Source: Torymus aiolomorphi
Taxonomy: Eukaryota > Arthropoda > Insecta > Hymenoptera > Torymidae
DNA length: 64,000 bases
Direction: 5' to 3'
NCBI GenBank assembly: GCA_036365515.1
Contig: CM070873.1
Span: forward strand, 71,388,529-71,452,528
The notes under the pieces were generated by a model. The model was not told the origin of the DNA. It ran no database searches and saw only the letters and a program-made list of their open reading frames with translations. Positions 63,075 to 64,000 of the stretch are shown here, in pieces. The translations under genes were made by a program, and so were the position numbers. Position 1 is the first letter of the stretch, and every line of letters starts with the position of its first letter.

Positions 63075-64000
63075 CGCTTTATTTACGCTTTTGATTTGAC
63101 ATCACAATTTTTTTAAGAAGGATTTTTTTGGGATTACCCTTCTTTCACCGCTTCTTGGTTATCCGTGTATAATCAGCGACTATACACCTTCATGATTCAG
63201 TAGAAGTGATACCTCGGTAAAGCGTTAGTCCCTACAATTCAAATCGTTAGTTAAGTCTGTACAACACGAGAGTGTCAGTGCGGGTATAGACAGGCAAGTT
63301 AAGTGACATCAATGCAAAGCTAGAACTGTATTCTCGTGCAAAATGAAAGCCTAACGCAGGGAGTACACCTGCATATAAAATCAGAAAGGCCGGTTAGTTA
63401 AAAAGGTCGGGAATCACTAAAAAGTTTTAAAGTTTGTTAGTTTGCAATAAGATCTATTGTTAATTATTTTAATTAAATAATGTGTAGTGCAACTACTAAC
63501 CATAGTGATTTATGAACTACAATGGTTTTTCAATAATCTATTTATGCGATCATAGTGGTCTGTGAAATGAGCTCATTTATTTTTCTTTTAGTATAAGTCG
63601 ACACCCCGTACGAAAACTAGCACGTTTCGTTGCTTTCTCGGAAACATTAGCACGTTTCGCAAAACTGTGAGCAAAACTAGCATTATTGATGAGCTTGCGT
63701 GAAACACTGGGACAATTCGCGAGCTTACTGCTTATGGCAAAAACTAGATCATCATACGTGTGTTTGCGCTAATTTTCTAATGCAAGGGTAAAAAGATAGC
63801 TTAACAACGGTAAAATTTAAAATTTTCAAAATATTCAAGTTTTCCAAAGTTCTTTGTGAAATCCGTAGTGGTTTCTAGTAAAGCGGGCATTAATAGAAAA
63901 TAGTTAGTTGTAAAAAAGAAAAAATAATTATTGTATTAAAATACTTAGATGTTCTACTCAATTAGCTCTAGCTCTGGTATAAGGCCAGTTTTGTCTAAAC
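63075..64000. other. Intergenic DNA to the window edge
   Basis: 63615-63720 has loosely repeated AACTAGCA / TAGCACGTTTCG words. No gene or complete repeat. Confidence 0.45.

Overview
The window is eukaryotic nuclear DNA, most likely from an insect. The three recognisable conserved genes have short AT-rich spliceosomal introns with GT/AG ends, and their proteins look insect-like. A hymenopteran is my best guess from the look of RpS10 and RAD54B, but this was not tested. Coding sequence is limited to the first 7.5 kb and to one gene near 51 kb. The rest is AT-rich intergenic DNA packed with non-autonomous transposable elements, long inverted repeats and microsatellites.

Left end (1-7.5 kb): ribosomal protein S10 (minus strand, two coding exons plus a TOP-type leader exon) is divergent from a complete ten-exon RAD54B recombination helicase (plus strand, 871 aa by my exon model). 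RAD54B is convergent with a six-exon peroxisomal-type enoyl-CoA delta isomerase (minus strand, 257 aa, ending SKM). I reconstructed the exons of all three from frame continuity and splice signals. The first intron of the isomerase gene holds a foldback element built from 10-bp repeats, which ends 11 bp from the splice acceptor.

Middle (7.5-49.6 kb): no convincing host gene. The region holds at least six TTAA-flanked palindromic elements (piggyBac-like target sites); two CACGGAGA-type terminal inverted repeat elements, each carrying a tRNA-like sequence; a G-tract foldback with a perfect 8-bp target duplication; a 1.4-kb TIR element with a possible BEN-domain coding fragment; a 1.2-kb TIR element with a decayed transposon ORF; copies of a microsatellite-centred repeat; and three copies of a two-hairpin element whose stem sequences change in both arms at once. 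A few GC/CpG-rich patches (9.2-9.7, 17.7-18.3, 20.7-21.3 and 23.9 kb) could be promoters or leader exons of genes outside the window; one has a perfect NF-kB-type site.

Right part (49.6-64 kb): one intact ORF on the minus strand (281 aa) encodes a secreted precursor with a signal peptide, a basic His/Arg-rich pro-region and a C-terminal cystine-knot-like domain with seven cysteines ending in CxC. The spacing resembles PTTH/trunk ligands and, less well, IL-17. It has a long CpG-rich, GA/CT-rich upstream region and a long AT-rich 3' UTR. The window closes with further repeats, including a 2.3-kb TTAA-flanked palindrome that contains two more palindromes.

The most unusual content is the density and variety of long inverted repeats, and the two-hairpin family at 13.6, 39.4 and 41.9 kb.
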